NCBI GenBank assembly: GCA_030734395.1
Contig: JAUZTG010000020.1
Location: forward strand, 2,170,001-2,234,000
DNA from: Sarocladium kiliense
Lineage: Eukaryota > Ascomycota > Sordariomycetes > Hypocreales > Sarocladiaceae
DNA length: 64,000 nt
Reading direction: 5' to 3'
The stretch's first letter is position 1, and each line of letters starts with the position of its first letter. The translations under genes were made by a program, and so were the position numbers. Below, one piece after another: positions 34,270 through 45,489 of the stretch. The notes below the pieces were generated by a model that saw only the letters and a program-made list of their open reading frames with translations, had not been told where the DNA came from and made no database searches.

Positions 34270-35982
34270 ATGAGCGTCCCGTACCTCGACGTTGCGCATC
34301 TGCCTGCTTCAGCATCCTTCTTCGCCTCTGTTCTGCAGCCACTTGGCTGGCACTACACCGCCCCCGACCGCCACTCCGATCTTGACCTTGCCGGCTCCGA
34401 GAACCCTAGGTTTGTGGAGTTCGGCATCAACGGTGTCCCTGTTCTGCGGGTCCGCCAACAAGGGGACTTGAGCTTGGACGACCCCGTACCACTCACCGAC
34501 CTCACCATCACCGCGCCTTCTAAAGGTGCGGTCATCGCCTTTCATCAAGCCGGACTCCGTGCAAATCCAGCGCTCTACCTGACGCCTCCCGTAACACAGC
34601 CTGGTGCCGCAAGAGACACCACTTCCTACTCAAATAGCGACAGCACCTGTCGTGCTATGCTTCACGACTTGGACGGCAACCGGGTGGAGGCTGTGTACCC
34701 GGACCCTCATCCCGCCGGTGGCAACGTAAAGTACAGCGGTTCTGCTGTAAGAGAGACACAGTCGACACAGTCCGAGGTCGGACGTATTCTTCACTGGAAC
34801 TACGACGTCGCTTCCTCATCGCCACGTTCGGCCGCTGCATCTCGCATGTCTCGCAGGCACCAAGATGGCCCGGCACCTTTACGCCGGAGCCTCACACACG
34901 GCTCTCAGCCACTCTCGGCTGAGCCAACACGCAGTGAAACCAACGCACCCTCTCGACAAAATGAGAACAATGGTGGGTTGAACACAACAACGGTAGTTGG
35001 AGCCCTCCTCGGCGCTGCAGCTGGCGCCGGTCTTTTGTACAGTGCATGGAATTCGCGGGAGAAGACTCGTGACCCCAGCCACGATCCTCCGTCCGCTCCG
35101 GTTCTCCCTCGCCGCTCGACCCTTCCGGAAATGCCCATGGGAGTGAATAGCCGCGTTCATCAGCTCGACCAGAAGTCCGGAATCGAGGACTTAGCCCACC
35201 GCGAGTATATCTATGCCAGCAACAGCAGGAAATCTTCCCGTAATGACTCCAGGAATCGCGATCTCTATACGGACCTCTGGAACAGCAAGCCGCGATCAGT
35301 TGTCAACCCATGGACCCAGGATACCCCTGCATCAAGAACCAACCCAACCCGGACTACACCTCCACGAACCCGCGCCATCGATGACAACTTCGATGGACGC
35401 AGCCGACATTCGACTCGCTACAATGGAGGGCGCACGTCCGAAGTGCGTACGCGAAGTGCCGGACCCAGCGCAAGGGAGTCCGTTGTCGAGCGTGATGAAC
35501 GCCCAAGCCGTTCGAGCTCTCGACGCGGCAGTGTAGCTGCGCGTTCGCGCAGTCGCACTCATGACACAGACCGAGAATCGTACGCCTCTGCCCGGACTCA
35601 CAGAACTAGTTCTACCTCGCGTCCTCCCTTGTCGCGGCCACCGCCGGTTGAATACGAAACAGTTGTCCGAAGCCGGGCAGCAAGTAGATCATCAGGAATG
35701 CGCACACCCAAAGCCTCACCCCAGGAAGGTATGCATGGGTACTTTGGTCGTCCAAGCAGTTATGTCTCGGCGCGAAACGTGCCCCTGCCCATGAGCGAGG
35801 TGTCGGCACGCCATGTCCCGCTTCCAATGAGCGAGGTGTCGGCTCGCCACGTCCCTCTGCCCATGAGCGGGGTGGGAAGCAGCCACGCCAACTGGGATGA
35901 CGATTTGGATAGTGTGGTTCCGGATGACAGCATCAGCTGCGTTGGAAGTAAGAGCAGCCGCCAGAGCCGGCGGAGGCATTGA
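34270..35982 (+). CDS. VOC/glyoxalase-fold protein with long disordered tail
   Basis: I start at MSVPYLDVAHLP (34270); an in-frame ATG at 34117 adds 51 low-content residues. Single exon, 570 aa. Residues 1-150 look like a vicinal-oxygen-chelate (glyoxalase/dioxygenase) fold: VAHLPASASFFASVLQPLGW at the start and AMLHDLDGNRVEAVYPDPH at the end, as in small fungal VOC proteins. Metal ligands are not clearly all present, so activity is uncertain. A Gly/Ala hydrophobic segment (VVGALLGAAAGAGLLYSAW) follows near residue 240; it could be one membrane span. The rest is Ser/Arg-rich and disordered, ending in three 12-residue repeats of the type VSARHVPLPMSE. I recall similar VPLP repeats in other fungal proteins of this architecture. 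The cellular role is unknown. Confidence 0.75.
   Translation: MSVPYLDVAHLPASASFFASVLQPLGWHYTAPDRHSDLDLAGSENPRFVEFGINGVPVLRVRQQGDLSLDDPVPLTDLTITAPSKGAVIAFHQAGLRANPALYLTPPVTQPGAARDTTSYSNSDSTCRAMLHDLDGNRVEAVYPDPHPAGGNVKYSGSAVRETQSTQSEVGRILHWNYDVASSSPRSAAASRMSRRHQDGPAPLRRSLTHGSQPLSAEPTRSETNAPSRQNENNGGLNTTTVVGALLGAAAGAGLLYSAWNSREKTRDPSHDPPSAPVLPRRSTLPEMPMGVNSRVHQLDQKSGIEDLAHREYIYASNSRKSSRNDSRNRDLYTDLWNSKPRSVVNPWTQDTPASRTNPTRTTPPRTRAIDDNFDGRSRHSTRYNGGRTSEVRTRSAGPSARESVVERDERPSRSSSRRGSVAARSRSRTHDTDRESYASARTHRTSSTSRPPLSRPPPVEYETVVRSRAASRSSGMRTPKASPQEGMHGYFGRPSSYVSARNVPLPMSEVSARHVPLPMSEVSARHVPLPMSGVGSSHANWDDDLDSVVPDDSISCVGSKSSRQSRRRH
35764..35871 (+). repeat. Three in-frame 36-nt repeats (VSARxVPLPMSx)
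   Basis: Units 35764-35799, 35800-35835 and 35836-35871 encode VSARNVPLPMSE, VSARHVPLPMSE and VSARHVPLPMSG. Codons differ between units (for example GCGCGA, GCACGC and GCTCGC), so the repeat is old and kept at protein level. Confidence 0.95.
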
Positions 35983-36766
35983 TACTCGAAAGAGAAAGAG
36001 TATGGCATAACAGCACATTGGGGTCAGACTTCACGGTCGGGATCATTGGCCCTTTTGACGGCGAAGGGGATTTGTTATTTGAAAGTCCGTTTGGATCATC
36101 TGCATCGGCGGGGTTTGATGGGAATTCACATTAGAGCCATTCATTTGGCTGCGAGCATGCATCAATGAAGAAGATTGTACTTTTCCTCTGGGCAGGCTCC
36201 GGGCGTTACTTCGATTGTGGCTGGAAACGAACAAGGCTGACCAAAGATGACCTCAGCCAGGGGCGAGCTCCCGACACGGCTTCTTATTCGTCTTGCATGG
36301 GTGGTTTGAGTCAAAGTCAGAGTTGACAGAGAAGAAGATATTTCAGTGCCCTGGTTCCTGCAATGGGTGACAAGTGGACTGTATTCGTATTCGGTCATGA
36401 TGGTCAGGGTTAGGTGAGATCCATTGCTGCCAAACTGTGTCGCGCCGAGCCTGACTCTTTCTGCCCCGCGCTCCGAGCTCGGCGGGTGCCCCCAAAATTG
36501 CTTCAAGTCCCGCTAGTGGGGGTCAATCTATCCTTCAACCGCTGCTACTGCGATGCAGCTTCTTTTCTTGCATTCGTCACACTCACTTCGCCTACTCGTG
36601 TTCTTGCATATATAAAGCGTCATCTGTATCCTCATCACTGCATAGATCAGTTCGTCTTGCTCCAATTGCATAGGCGACACCGTACATCCCGCCGCCCGCT
36701 CGACTTCACGCGCGCTACAAACATCTCTTATTACGGCTCGAAGAATTCTCCTCGACGATACCGACA
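35983..36766. other. Intergenic with promoter of cystathionine gamma-synthase
   Basis: 3' flank of the VOC-type gene and promoter of the next gene. Only a TATA-like box stands out. I see no CACGTG box of the kind bound by Cbf1-type regulators. Confidence 0.5.
36609..36617 (+). promoter_or_regulatory. TATA-like box upstream of cystathionine gamma-synthase
   Basis: TATATAAAG lies 150 bp before the ATG at 36767, in an otherwise GC-balanced region. Position fits a fungal TATA box; function is inferred. Confidence 0.4.
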
Positions 36767-38697
36767 ATGCCGTCTCACGAGCTCGGCGAGTCTATTCCGC
36801 CTGACACTGCTCATGTGAGTTCTATACGCTTTCCAGCATAGGTTACAGTTTGGCCGTTTCTGATATCCTCTCCTTCGTAGGCCGTCAGCGTGTCTCTCCC
36901 AACTTGGGCATCTAATGTCGGCTATGAAGAGGGCGAGAAATGGGTGGTGAATCGCATGACCACTGGCTATCCCCGGTATGTTGTTCAATTTTCAAGTTCA
37001 TTGCGCCAACTAACTTGCTGCGCAGCTTCTTCGTCCACCGCACCATTGCCGCCTTCGCCGATGTCATCCTCTCCACCTACGGCCGCGACGGTCAGCAACA
37101 TGCTATGCTCTTCCCAGCCGCCCCCGCTGCTCGCCGCTGTGTCGACTTCATCCGCGAGAGATGTACTCCTGAAGTTGCATCGCAGATCTCCGTGGTTAAC
37201 TTGGCGCTCGACACGTCCAAGGAAGGCGCTAGTGCACTTGCCCATCTCAAGCCTACAATCTCTGCTGTATTGTACCCGGCCGATGCGCAACCCCTCGCGA
37301 AGCAATACTGGCAACACACTGGAGATGGCACTTCCAGTAGGCGTGCAGAGTTCTGCGCGGGTCTGTTCAAGAGCGGTCTGTTGATGCGCGTCCCGGACTC
37401 ACCCAAGGCTGCGAATGGTTTCGACACGCCTGGTTCACGCCCGTCCCGAGGCCCTAAGCGCTACCAAAGGGCCGGTTCGATCGATGGAATCTCGAACCCG
37501 CCAACAAAGGCTTCTGCTGTTCAGTCTCCTGAGGCTCAAGAAAGCTCCCGCTTCCTTGAGGAGCGCTTCGGTCGCAACCTCGATATTGGGCTCGTTGACA
37601 AGGCGCGGTCGGCCATCCGGAGAAGGATCACGAGCACGCTCTCTGGCGATATGGATCTTTTGGACGGTCCGCTCCCTTCATTCGAGTCCTCCAACACTAG
37701 AGGTGTTCCGAGTCTTCAGGAGAGTGACGTATTTCTGTTTCCTTGTGGCATGAACGCCATCTTCAATGCTCACCAAGCCCTCCTCAAGAGCCTTGAGCCT
37801 CGCAAGAGTATATCTTTCGGCTTTCCATACGTCGATACCCTCAAGATTCTCCAGAAGTTCGGCCCTGGGTGTCAATTCTATGGCCACGCCTCCCCAGACG
37901 ACCTTGATGATCTTGAGAAGAGACTCAAGGAAGGCGAGCGCTTTCTTGCCCTCTTCTGCGAATTTCCCGGCAATCCGCTACTTGTCTGTCCAGACTTGAA
38001 GAGGATTCGAAAGCTGGCGGATGAGTATGACTTTGCGATTGTAGTGGACGAAACAATTGGCACGTTTGCCAATATCAACGTTCTCGTTGATGCTGACATG
38101 GTCGTTAGTAGCTTGACGAAGCTGTTCTCAGGTGACGGAAACGTCATGGGAGGGACCATCGTCCTCAACCCTCAAGGAAAATACTACCGCAAGATCAAGG
38201 ACACTTTAACAAACACGTTCGAGAACTTCTACTGGGCCGAGGACATCATTTACCTTGAGAGGAACAGCCGGGATTTCGCATCTCGAGTGGAACGTGTCAA
38301 CGTTAATTCGGAGGCCATCTGCCAAGTTCTCGTCGATCACCCTGCCGTCAAGCATGTCTACTACCCAAAAGTTAACCCATCTCGAAATCACTATGATACC
38401 TACCGCCTACCCACTGGAGGGTACGGCGGTCTCCTTTCTGTTGTCTTCCATTCGCAACCCTCTGCACAAGCATTCTATGATGCGGTAGAAATCGCCAAGG
38501 GTCCCAGCCTTGGAACCAATTTCACGCTTTGTTCGCCTTACGTTCTGCTTGCGCATTACCAAGAACTGCCGTGGGCTGCAAGCTTGGGGGTTGACCCATA
38601 CTTAGTTCGGGTCAGTGTTGGACTGGAGGAGACGGGAGCATTGCGAGGGGTTTTCGAGGCGGCGTTGAAGGCAGCAGAGGCAGCGTCCAGCGCCTGA
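36767..38697 (+). CDS. STR2: Cystathionine gamma-synthase
   Basis: Exons 36767-36814, 36881-36975 and 37026-38697, 604 aa in frame. The start MPSHELGESIPPDTAH followed by AVSVSLPTWASNVGYEEGEKWV is typical of fungal cystathionine gamma-synthases (Neurospora met-7, yeast Str2). The fold-type I PLP core is in the C-terminal 380 residues: FLFPCGMNAIFNAHQ, FGFPYVDT, CEFPGNPLLVCPDL, VVDETIGTFANIN, and SSLTKLFSGDGNVMGG in which Lys413 is the expected Schiff-base lysine. The N-terminal 220 residues are the fungal extension. The enzyme joins cysteine and an O-acylated homoserine to cystathionine, the first step of transsulfuration towards methionine. It stands alone here and is convergent with the SPX-RING gene. 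Confidence 0.93.
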
Positions 38698-39023
38698 TGT
38701 AGGATCTGATAGTTACCAGATAGTCGGTCTATATACCATACGATATGGCGTGCCACCTGATTGAAAGCAAACAACGATCAGCTGTGACTGGGGAGCCATT
38801 GATAGCGGTGAATTCGATGCTGAGAAAGCCGAAGAACATGCGCTCTGCCCGTGCAGGGAATGGCTTCCCCAAGTCTAGCGTCCGAGGGTGATGGTCACGT
38901 TAAATCATGCGGCCACTCTCTTTTAGTTCGTCTCAAGGGCCGGTAGAGGCATTGGCCAGTGACGCTGAGCCGCATTTTTGCATAGGAGTGCTGGTGTTGT
39001 ATTAAGGTTTATAATCGCTTCAT
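38698..39023. other. Short convergent intergenic region
   Basis: 326 bp shared 3' flank of cystathionine gamma-synthase and the SPX-RING gene. Nothing else seen. Confidence 0.5.
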
Positions 39024-40651
39024 TCACATGATCGTACATTCGTTATGGCGGTAGTCAGGGCCGTAATCCTCGATACCACGCTCCAAGTCATCGGCCTTTT
39101 GTTTCTCTTTTGCTTCTTTGGCAAAGTATTTCCGGAGATACTTCGCCAGCTCGAGGTCGAGGTTATCTACAAGTAGTCAGTCATATACAGATCAATAAAA
39201 GGTGCGCATATCATGGGTTCACTCACCAGCTGAAGCTGTCATGACAACGTCGGCCCTACACAAGGGGCAATGTTTTTCTTTCCGGCGTTGCATCTTGACA
39301 ACGCATCGTAGGCAAAAAATGTGTTGGCAGTCGAGCTTGACGGGTCTATAGGCGACAGCAAAGCACACGGGACATAAATAGTCGTTCAACTGCGGAACAA
39401 CATTGACCAGTTGCTGCGACATCTGGGCACAGACGTCCTTGGCAACGCTTCCAGCCAAGAGCTTCTCGGACGGAACCGCAACTGGGAAGGCCTTTGATAT
39501 CCCCAAAGCAGTACGCTTGTCAAACTCTGTAGAGTATTAGTGACAAGTCTCGCACCCTCAGCAACGGGGAGTAACATACTCTTCAGAATCTTGGAAACCG
39601 CAAGCCTGTTTAGTTCCTGAAATTGGAGGTTCTTGAGCAAGCTTGCGTTCAGTTGAAGAAAGCGGTCGAAGGCGACTTGGCTTTCGCGTAGCTTAAACTT
39701 CTTGTTCAGCTTGCGCTTTTCCACTTCACCTTGAAACAGTTGCAGCTGCTTCAGCGCCCGACTGCTAGATCGCGCACCATGGTCCTGCTCGTGTGTAGCG
39801 AAGAAGATCTCGGCGTCCAGGTACAACTCGAAAATATCCCGCCACCTAGCCAGATCATTTTTTGAGAATCGGCTGGGCTTGGCCACTACGGCAACCTCCT
39901 TGCCAAGCTCTTCAACTTCACTCAGCATCTTTTTCTGTTCCTGCTCCTGCAAAGCGTCTAGGTTGACAACATCGTTCTGTAACAGATCGAAGAATTCGCC
40001 ATCGAAGGTAAGAGGAACCTCGATTGTCTCGCAGTTGGTGCCCAGTGGTGGATTCGTCATAATCGTATCGCCATCGTGTCGGTGTACCGACTGGGTGTCA
40101 TCGTCGACTTCGCTCTCGGGGTCGGATTGCTGGCTCTTCTTGCGCTTCATGGCACCGGGAGGCAACAATTTCTCGGCCGCAATGTCGGATGCAAGTTTCT
40201 CTAGAAAGCGGCGTGAAGCAGGTGTGAGAGACGCATCAACAACAACACCATCTTGAAGGTGGACATCCACTGTGAGTCTAGGTCGGACAAGATTTGAGCC
40301 AGATGAAGCTGTTCGATAAGGCGCATCAGCAAGGTACAATGTTAGGTGGTAGGAGCCAGGTCCATGCATACTCTCAAGCTGGTACTGTAGGGCCAACGGC
40401 GATTTACTGTCGGGATCGATGAGGGCGCGCAATGTCTCAGGATCAAGTCCAAGCTCTTGTAGCTCTCGCTGGACCTTCTTCAAGCATTTTTTCAGGCGGC
40501 CGTAAGGAATAGCTTGGTCAACCCAATGTTCAGGAAAGCCTGAATGTTCGTCAGTCAGGGAAGGTTTACGCACTGGCACACGCTTGGACGAGGACTGCGT
40601 AGACATACCTTGGCTGGCAAGTGCGTCTCTGAAGTCGCGCGCGAACTTCAT
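39024..40651 (-). CDS. SPX-RING ubiquitin ligase
   Basis: Exons 40651-40609, 40539-39580, 39526-39227 and 39166-39024, 481 aa. The SPX domain begins MKFARDFRDALASQGFPEHWVD and continues with IPYGRLKKCLKKVQREL, with its conserved lysine cluster for inositol pyrophosphates, then the later SPX helices (RDIFELYLDAEIFF and NKKFKLRESQVAFDRFLQLN) and NRLAVSKILKKFDKRT. A C3HC4 RING follows (CPVCFAVAYRP, CQHIFCLRC, CPLCRADV) at about residues 375-420. This layout is that of plant NLA and fungal SPX-RING ligases that control phosphate transporters. Intron 1 (69 nt) is stop-free and in frame, so its presence is seen only from the SPX consensus. The chain ends in Cys-Thr-Ile-Met, a CaaX-like box. There is an acidic, disordered insert around residues 155-210. 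Confidence 0.92.
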
Positions 40652-41904
40652 GGTGATGAGGTTGCTAAGAACAGTATTCGGCGACTCGCATACGACAGCA
40701 TGATCAAAGTGGCGAGCAGACAGACAGGAGGCAGCGTCTGCTTGCAGTCAGGCGCCACAGATGGATCGAGGTAAGGTCCGAAAGGTGAGGGAAAGGGATG
40801 GCAATATTGTTAGGTCTGTGGAAATTGAATCGAGGAGGAGGAGGAACGGCGGCGGGGTGGACACTGAAGCGAGGACAATTGAACCGGGATGGGACGCAAT
40901 CGGACCCGTGACCAGCGACGACGTTTTCGCAGCCCGGGCCGGAGCGTTTGGCGCGTTGAGGTCAGGCCAAGCCTAAGCCATAGGCGCATACAGCGGGCGT
41001 GGCTACGGCGGTTGGAGGCATGGGAATAAGGGCAAAAGCCATCAGAAATCTTTAGTCAGGGTAGGTAACGCGGGCCTGTGTCTAGGACAGATTCGGCTGC
41101 GGTGCGCCACGTCGTCGGTGGCCGCAACGGGGGATCGTGTCGTTGCGTTCCTTTGTCTAGCAGACCCTAGACCGAACTCAGATGCCCAGATGTCAGAGTA
41201 TTGAGTCAGGGGCGACGGTGACTCGGCACGCAGGCTGCCGATGGCCTGGATCCCTGCAATTGGCAGCGTCCAGGCCCAGAACGTGGATGGCGTTGGGCAA
41301 AGTGAGTGGCTAGATCGAGTCCCACGAGTCGAATTGCCATGTTGAGGGCGACTGGGGATTTTCGGGGCTGCCCATGGTTGGTTTGTTTGTGGCTGGGCTA
41401 GTCAGGCCAGGTCTCGTGGGAGCATCTACTTTACAGTGTGTTCTAACGACTCCGGTATTCCACGTGATATGCTATATGGGCTGCAAATGAGTGATGGACC
41501 TCTGGAGTACCAGTAAATACACAACCCGTCGTAGCTGGGCTGGTTTCAACATGAACAAGCAAAAACGTTGGGAGGACTGGGACTCGACGGACCCCTCGTC
41601 GACTCACTCTGACGATCATGTGGGGTCGCGGGGTTGGTCGACTAAGAATTTCTTCCCGACACCAACCTGGACCATTATATCATCCCGTCCTGTCTGCAAA
41701 AAGGTGGCATCCACACTAAATCAACAAACGATCAAAGTGTCAAGGTCGCGGAAGGAGGTGGCGTAAAGGGTTCTCGAGTTTTCCAAACTCTCGTTTGCAA
41801 AGGCACGTTCGAACTTCGAAGCACCTCGTAGAGCTACCTCCAAACACCACCTTGACATCACAGGAACAAAGCCTCCTGTCGTCCCAGTCTATCCCACTCG
41901 CGCT
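40652..41904. other. Divergent promoter, SPX-RING / JJJ1
   Basis: 1.25 kb between divergent starts. An open frame at 40544-40976 crosses the SPX-RING start and has no content of its own. No other feature recognised. Confidence 0.45.
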
Positions 41905-43589
41905 ATGGGGGCTCAGCAGTCTTCCTCCGGCGCCGGTGCTGGTGATGTGACTGCCGCTTCAGCACCAAAGACTTGCTACTACGAACTCCTCGGGGTCACC
42001 AGAGATGCCACCGACGACGAGTAAGTTCTGGCTGGCCCCCTAGCCCGCGCCTGCCTCCCTCTGACTGAGTCCGTTGCCTAGGATCAAGAAAGCATATCGC
42101 CGCAAAGCACTCGAGCTGCACCCTGATCGCAACCTCCACGATGTCGAGACGGCAACCCGTCGCTTCGCGGAAGTCCAGTCCGCCCACGAAATTTTGTCCG
42201 ATCCCCAAGAACGCGCGTGGTACGATGATCACAGAGATGCCATCCTCAGTGGTCAGGATGGAGTTGGGGATGGTACTGAGCCTACGACTTTCCGCAACGT
42301 TCGCTTAACAACCACCGAAGAGATCATGAGCCTGATGCGCAAGTTCAACGCAACCATACCGTTTAACGATGAGCCGACTGGTTTCTATGGAATTGCGAGA
42401 GAAACATTCGAGCACCTGGCCCTTGAAGAGGAAGCCGCTGCAGACTTCGCAGACGTCGACAGTCCTGAGTACCCAACCTTCGGCTCCTCGGACGACGACT
42501 ACGAGACAGTCGTAAAGCCCTTCTACAGTGCTTGGTCAGGCTTCTCAACCATGAAGTCGTTCTCCTGGAAAGACAAGTATCGCCTCAGCGACGCGCCAGA
42601 TCGCCGGGTCAGGCGACTAATGGAGAAGGAGAACAAGAAGCTCAGGGAGGACGCCGCTCGTGAATTCAACGACGCTGTACGCTTCCTCATCACCTTCGTC
42701 CGGAAACGTGACCCCCGGTACATACCAAACAGTCAATCGGACGCCGATCGTCAGAAGAATCTGCGCGAAGCTGCGGCAAAACAAGCCGCAAGATCACGAG
42801 CTGCCAACAACGAGAAGGCTGCTGAATATCAGCTTCCGGACTGGGTCCAGCAGAGCAACACCGAGGCTGACTTATATTCGGAAGAGAGCGAAGAAGAGGA
42901 ATCTGAGGTGGAGTTACTAGAGTGCATCGTTTGTGACAAGACATTCAAGAGCGAAAAACAGCTCGAAGCGCACGAAAGAAGCAAAAAGCACCAGAAAGCT
43001 GTTCAGCAACTCCGTCGCCATCTCAAAAAGGAGGGAAAGGATCTGAACATTGATCCTGTTAATACGAGCGAACCCACCGTTCCAAGTAGCGACGACGGTG
43101 ATTCCCCTTGGAAACAAAACACCACACCGGACTCGGACGGGGACGGTGACGACGTTACAGAACAAACGACGACTGCTCCTGACTTGGATGAGTCTGAATC
43201 AGCTGAATCAGTCGTCATTCCTATCGACAATCTTTCGATCTCCCAGACTACATCACTGCCACTCAAGTCAGAAGTTGCTGCAAATGATGCTTCCTTTGGT
43301 GAGCATCCAGACACGGAAGACGAGGGCCCGCCAGTGAAGAAATTAGGTAAAGCAAAGCTAAAGCGTGAGAAGAAAGCTGCTGCGCAAAAGCAGAACTCCG
43401 AAGAGGTAAGCGGACTACTGTTTGATTGATTCACGTCGCTCCCTAGCCTGACAAATGCCATAGCACCGGTGCACAATATGTGCAAGCACCTTTACTTCCA
43501 AAACGAAGTTATTCAACCATATACGCGAGGAGGGGCACGCCGCAGCTGTGCCTGTGGCCCCAAACAAAGGCAAGAAAAAGAACCGCTGA
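41905..43589 (+). CDS. JJJ1: J-domain protein Jjj1 (DNAJC21), 60S biogenesis factor
   Basis: Exons 41905-42020, 42082-43405 and 43464-43589, 521 aa in frame. The J-domain occupies about residues 24-90 (CYYELLGVTRDATDDE, AYRRKALELHPDRN with the HPD triad, EILSDPQERAWYDDHRD). Next is the Jjj1-type region with FYGIARETFEHL, FGSSDDDYE and FYSAWSGFSTMKSFSW, then a charged helix region. Two C2H2 fingers of the U1-like type follow: CIVCDKTFKSEKQLEAH near residue 325 and CTICASTFTSKTKLFNH in the last exon. Jjj1 works with Ssa-type Hsp70 and Rei1 to recycle Arx1 from cytoplasmic pre-60S particles. The Gly/Ser-rich leader before the J-domain is longer than in yeast. Confidence 0.94.
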
Positions 43590-43942
43590 ACTCCATCGCA
43601 AACGCGCCTGCTGCAGCCCACTCCGTGTGGCGTTGAATCAGCGCTATGATGATACCGTTCCAAATTGACGGCCCCAGTATCTCGCCTGTGCCAACTGGCC
43701 ATCTCAGTAATATGCTGAGCGGTTCCTTTCCATGGCTTCGATGGGTGCTCGCCAGCCGCCACCATCTGAGGTGTGCATCAACGCAGTCGAAGGCTGCAAG
43801 CGCACATGATAACATACCTTGATGTCATCTCACCACTCGGGCCATTGGGGGTTCGTACCAGACTGAGCGCGGCACCTCTCGAGCCCTCGCGTAGTTCTAC
43901 ACCTCTGTTCTTCGTGTGTGGAGCGCTGTGAGCCAATGCAAC
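43590..43942. other. Convergent intergenic region, JJJ1 / ATG4
   Basis: 353 bp of shared 3' flank. The open frames seen on the minus strand here are shadows of JJJ1 exon 3 and UTR. Confidence 0.45.
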
Positions 43943-45489
43943 TCAAACACCGTGCACGGTGTCATCGTCATCGCTGAGTGGCTCGACCTCATCGATCGCA
44001 CCTTCCCTGCCCTCGATAGAGCCGCTCATGACTGGATCCTTGTCCGAGACATGAATGATGGCCTTACCCTGGACGTGCTTTACGCTTCGTCGCCAATCAG
44101 CCCAGTCCTCTTCTGAACGGATCAAGAATCCAATCAACATGCTTGGGTCCATCTCCCGCACATGTATTCTCCTCAGGCGGGTGGTATGGCAGGACGCAAT
44201 GTCCTCTTCTGTGTACAGTGAAGGGTCGGAATAGTAAGGTAGAGCCGAGCGTGTATGGTGGGGGTCGAGATAGAACAGAAAAGACCCTTGAGCGCCAACG
44301 AAATAGTGCGACGAAGATGGTCGGCCCCTACATCGTCAAATCAGTATGGGGGGAAACAATCTCAATGATCCAGACTCGTCTTACCCTGCTATTCCAATTG
44401 ATTGAGGAATCTGAAGTGCAGCCACAAGAGCTTCCCAGTATACAGGCGTGATTTTGTCTATCCCTAGACGGGTACCAACGAGGATCAGGGTCGGATGGAA
44501 AGTCTGGCCTTGCGGGCGTGCGATCTTCATAAAGCTGTCTTCGTACACGTCTGGTCCGTCTCCAGTGGAGTATACGCGTAATTCGGGCTCCGTGGAGTTC
44601 GTTAGTGCTCTATCGACCATTAGACTAGACACTTGCACGGATCTGAACGTCGAATATGACACTCACTGAATGCAACGAGCTGTTGCTGACGGCCCAAACC
44701 ATTCTCCAGGGTATTTGCCACAAGCTTCTGCTCCGTGCCGCACGAAGTTGTGGATAGAGTAAGGTGCTCGAGGATCATCTGCGAAGAGGCTGATGATCCT
44801 CCGCTCATCTTGCGGCTTCATTCCACGACGCCACTCTGCTGTCGAATTAGACTTGTCAACTGTGTTTGAAATAAGGGTTGCTCACCTCTGCCGAGCCGGA
44901 GAGATAGGATGGAGTTGGCAAGTAAACTTTGCCCCGACCGTATCATACATCCCCATCCGGTGTCTGACGAGTAGCCTGTCTGGTCACTGAGCTGACTCTT
45001 GATTCTCATTGAGAGAGATAGGGAATATGATGCTTTGGGATCGCTAGACTTGGGTATCACGTCAAATTCTGAGCGGTATGTCATCCAGAGCCGAGATTCG
45101 AAGTCATCGATAAAGCCTTGCGGCCAGTGGCCATCATCCTGGCCGGGCTCTTCGTAGGCCAGGGACGAAGAAAAACTGCTCGATGTTGATTCGGGAGGCG
45201 TTTCGGGTGCATTGGCAGGTGAGACGAGCACGCCGCTGTCCGGATCAGCATCGCTACTTCCGGACTGTGTCGTGGTAGGTGGTGGTGTCTTTGACGGGTC
45301 GTTGATCGGGGTGTGTTTCTTGGCTTGATCGTGACCTTCCCTTCCCTTTGGCTTATGGAGCTTGTACGATCGACCGAGGCACCATACTGGCTGATCGAGC
45401 GATGTGTTGTTTGTTGGCTCGGGGTCCCAGAACATCTGGACGATGCGACGATATCGACCAAGGTCAACGTTGGCCATAGCGGCCTCCAT
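43943..45489 (-). CDS. ATG4: Cysteine protease Atg4
   Basis: Exons 45489-44886, 44835-44667, 44609-44385 and 44327-43943, 460 aa in frame. The C54 peptidase core is clear: TGYSSDTGWGCMIRSGQSLL with catalytic Cys181, EWRRGMKPQDERRI, NFVRHGAEACGKYPGEWFGP, and GRPSSSHYFVGAQGSFLFYL followed by DPHHTR with Asp354 and His356 completing the triad. A 75-residue Ser/Pro-rich insert lies between residues about 55 and 130. Atg4 trims the C-terminus of Atg8 to expose glycine and later cleaves Atg8 from phosphatidylethanolamine. A second ATG at 45477 (MANVDLGRY) is a possible start. The chain ends with an acidic DDDDTVHGV tail. ATG9 is also in this window. Confidence 0.94.
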
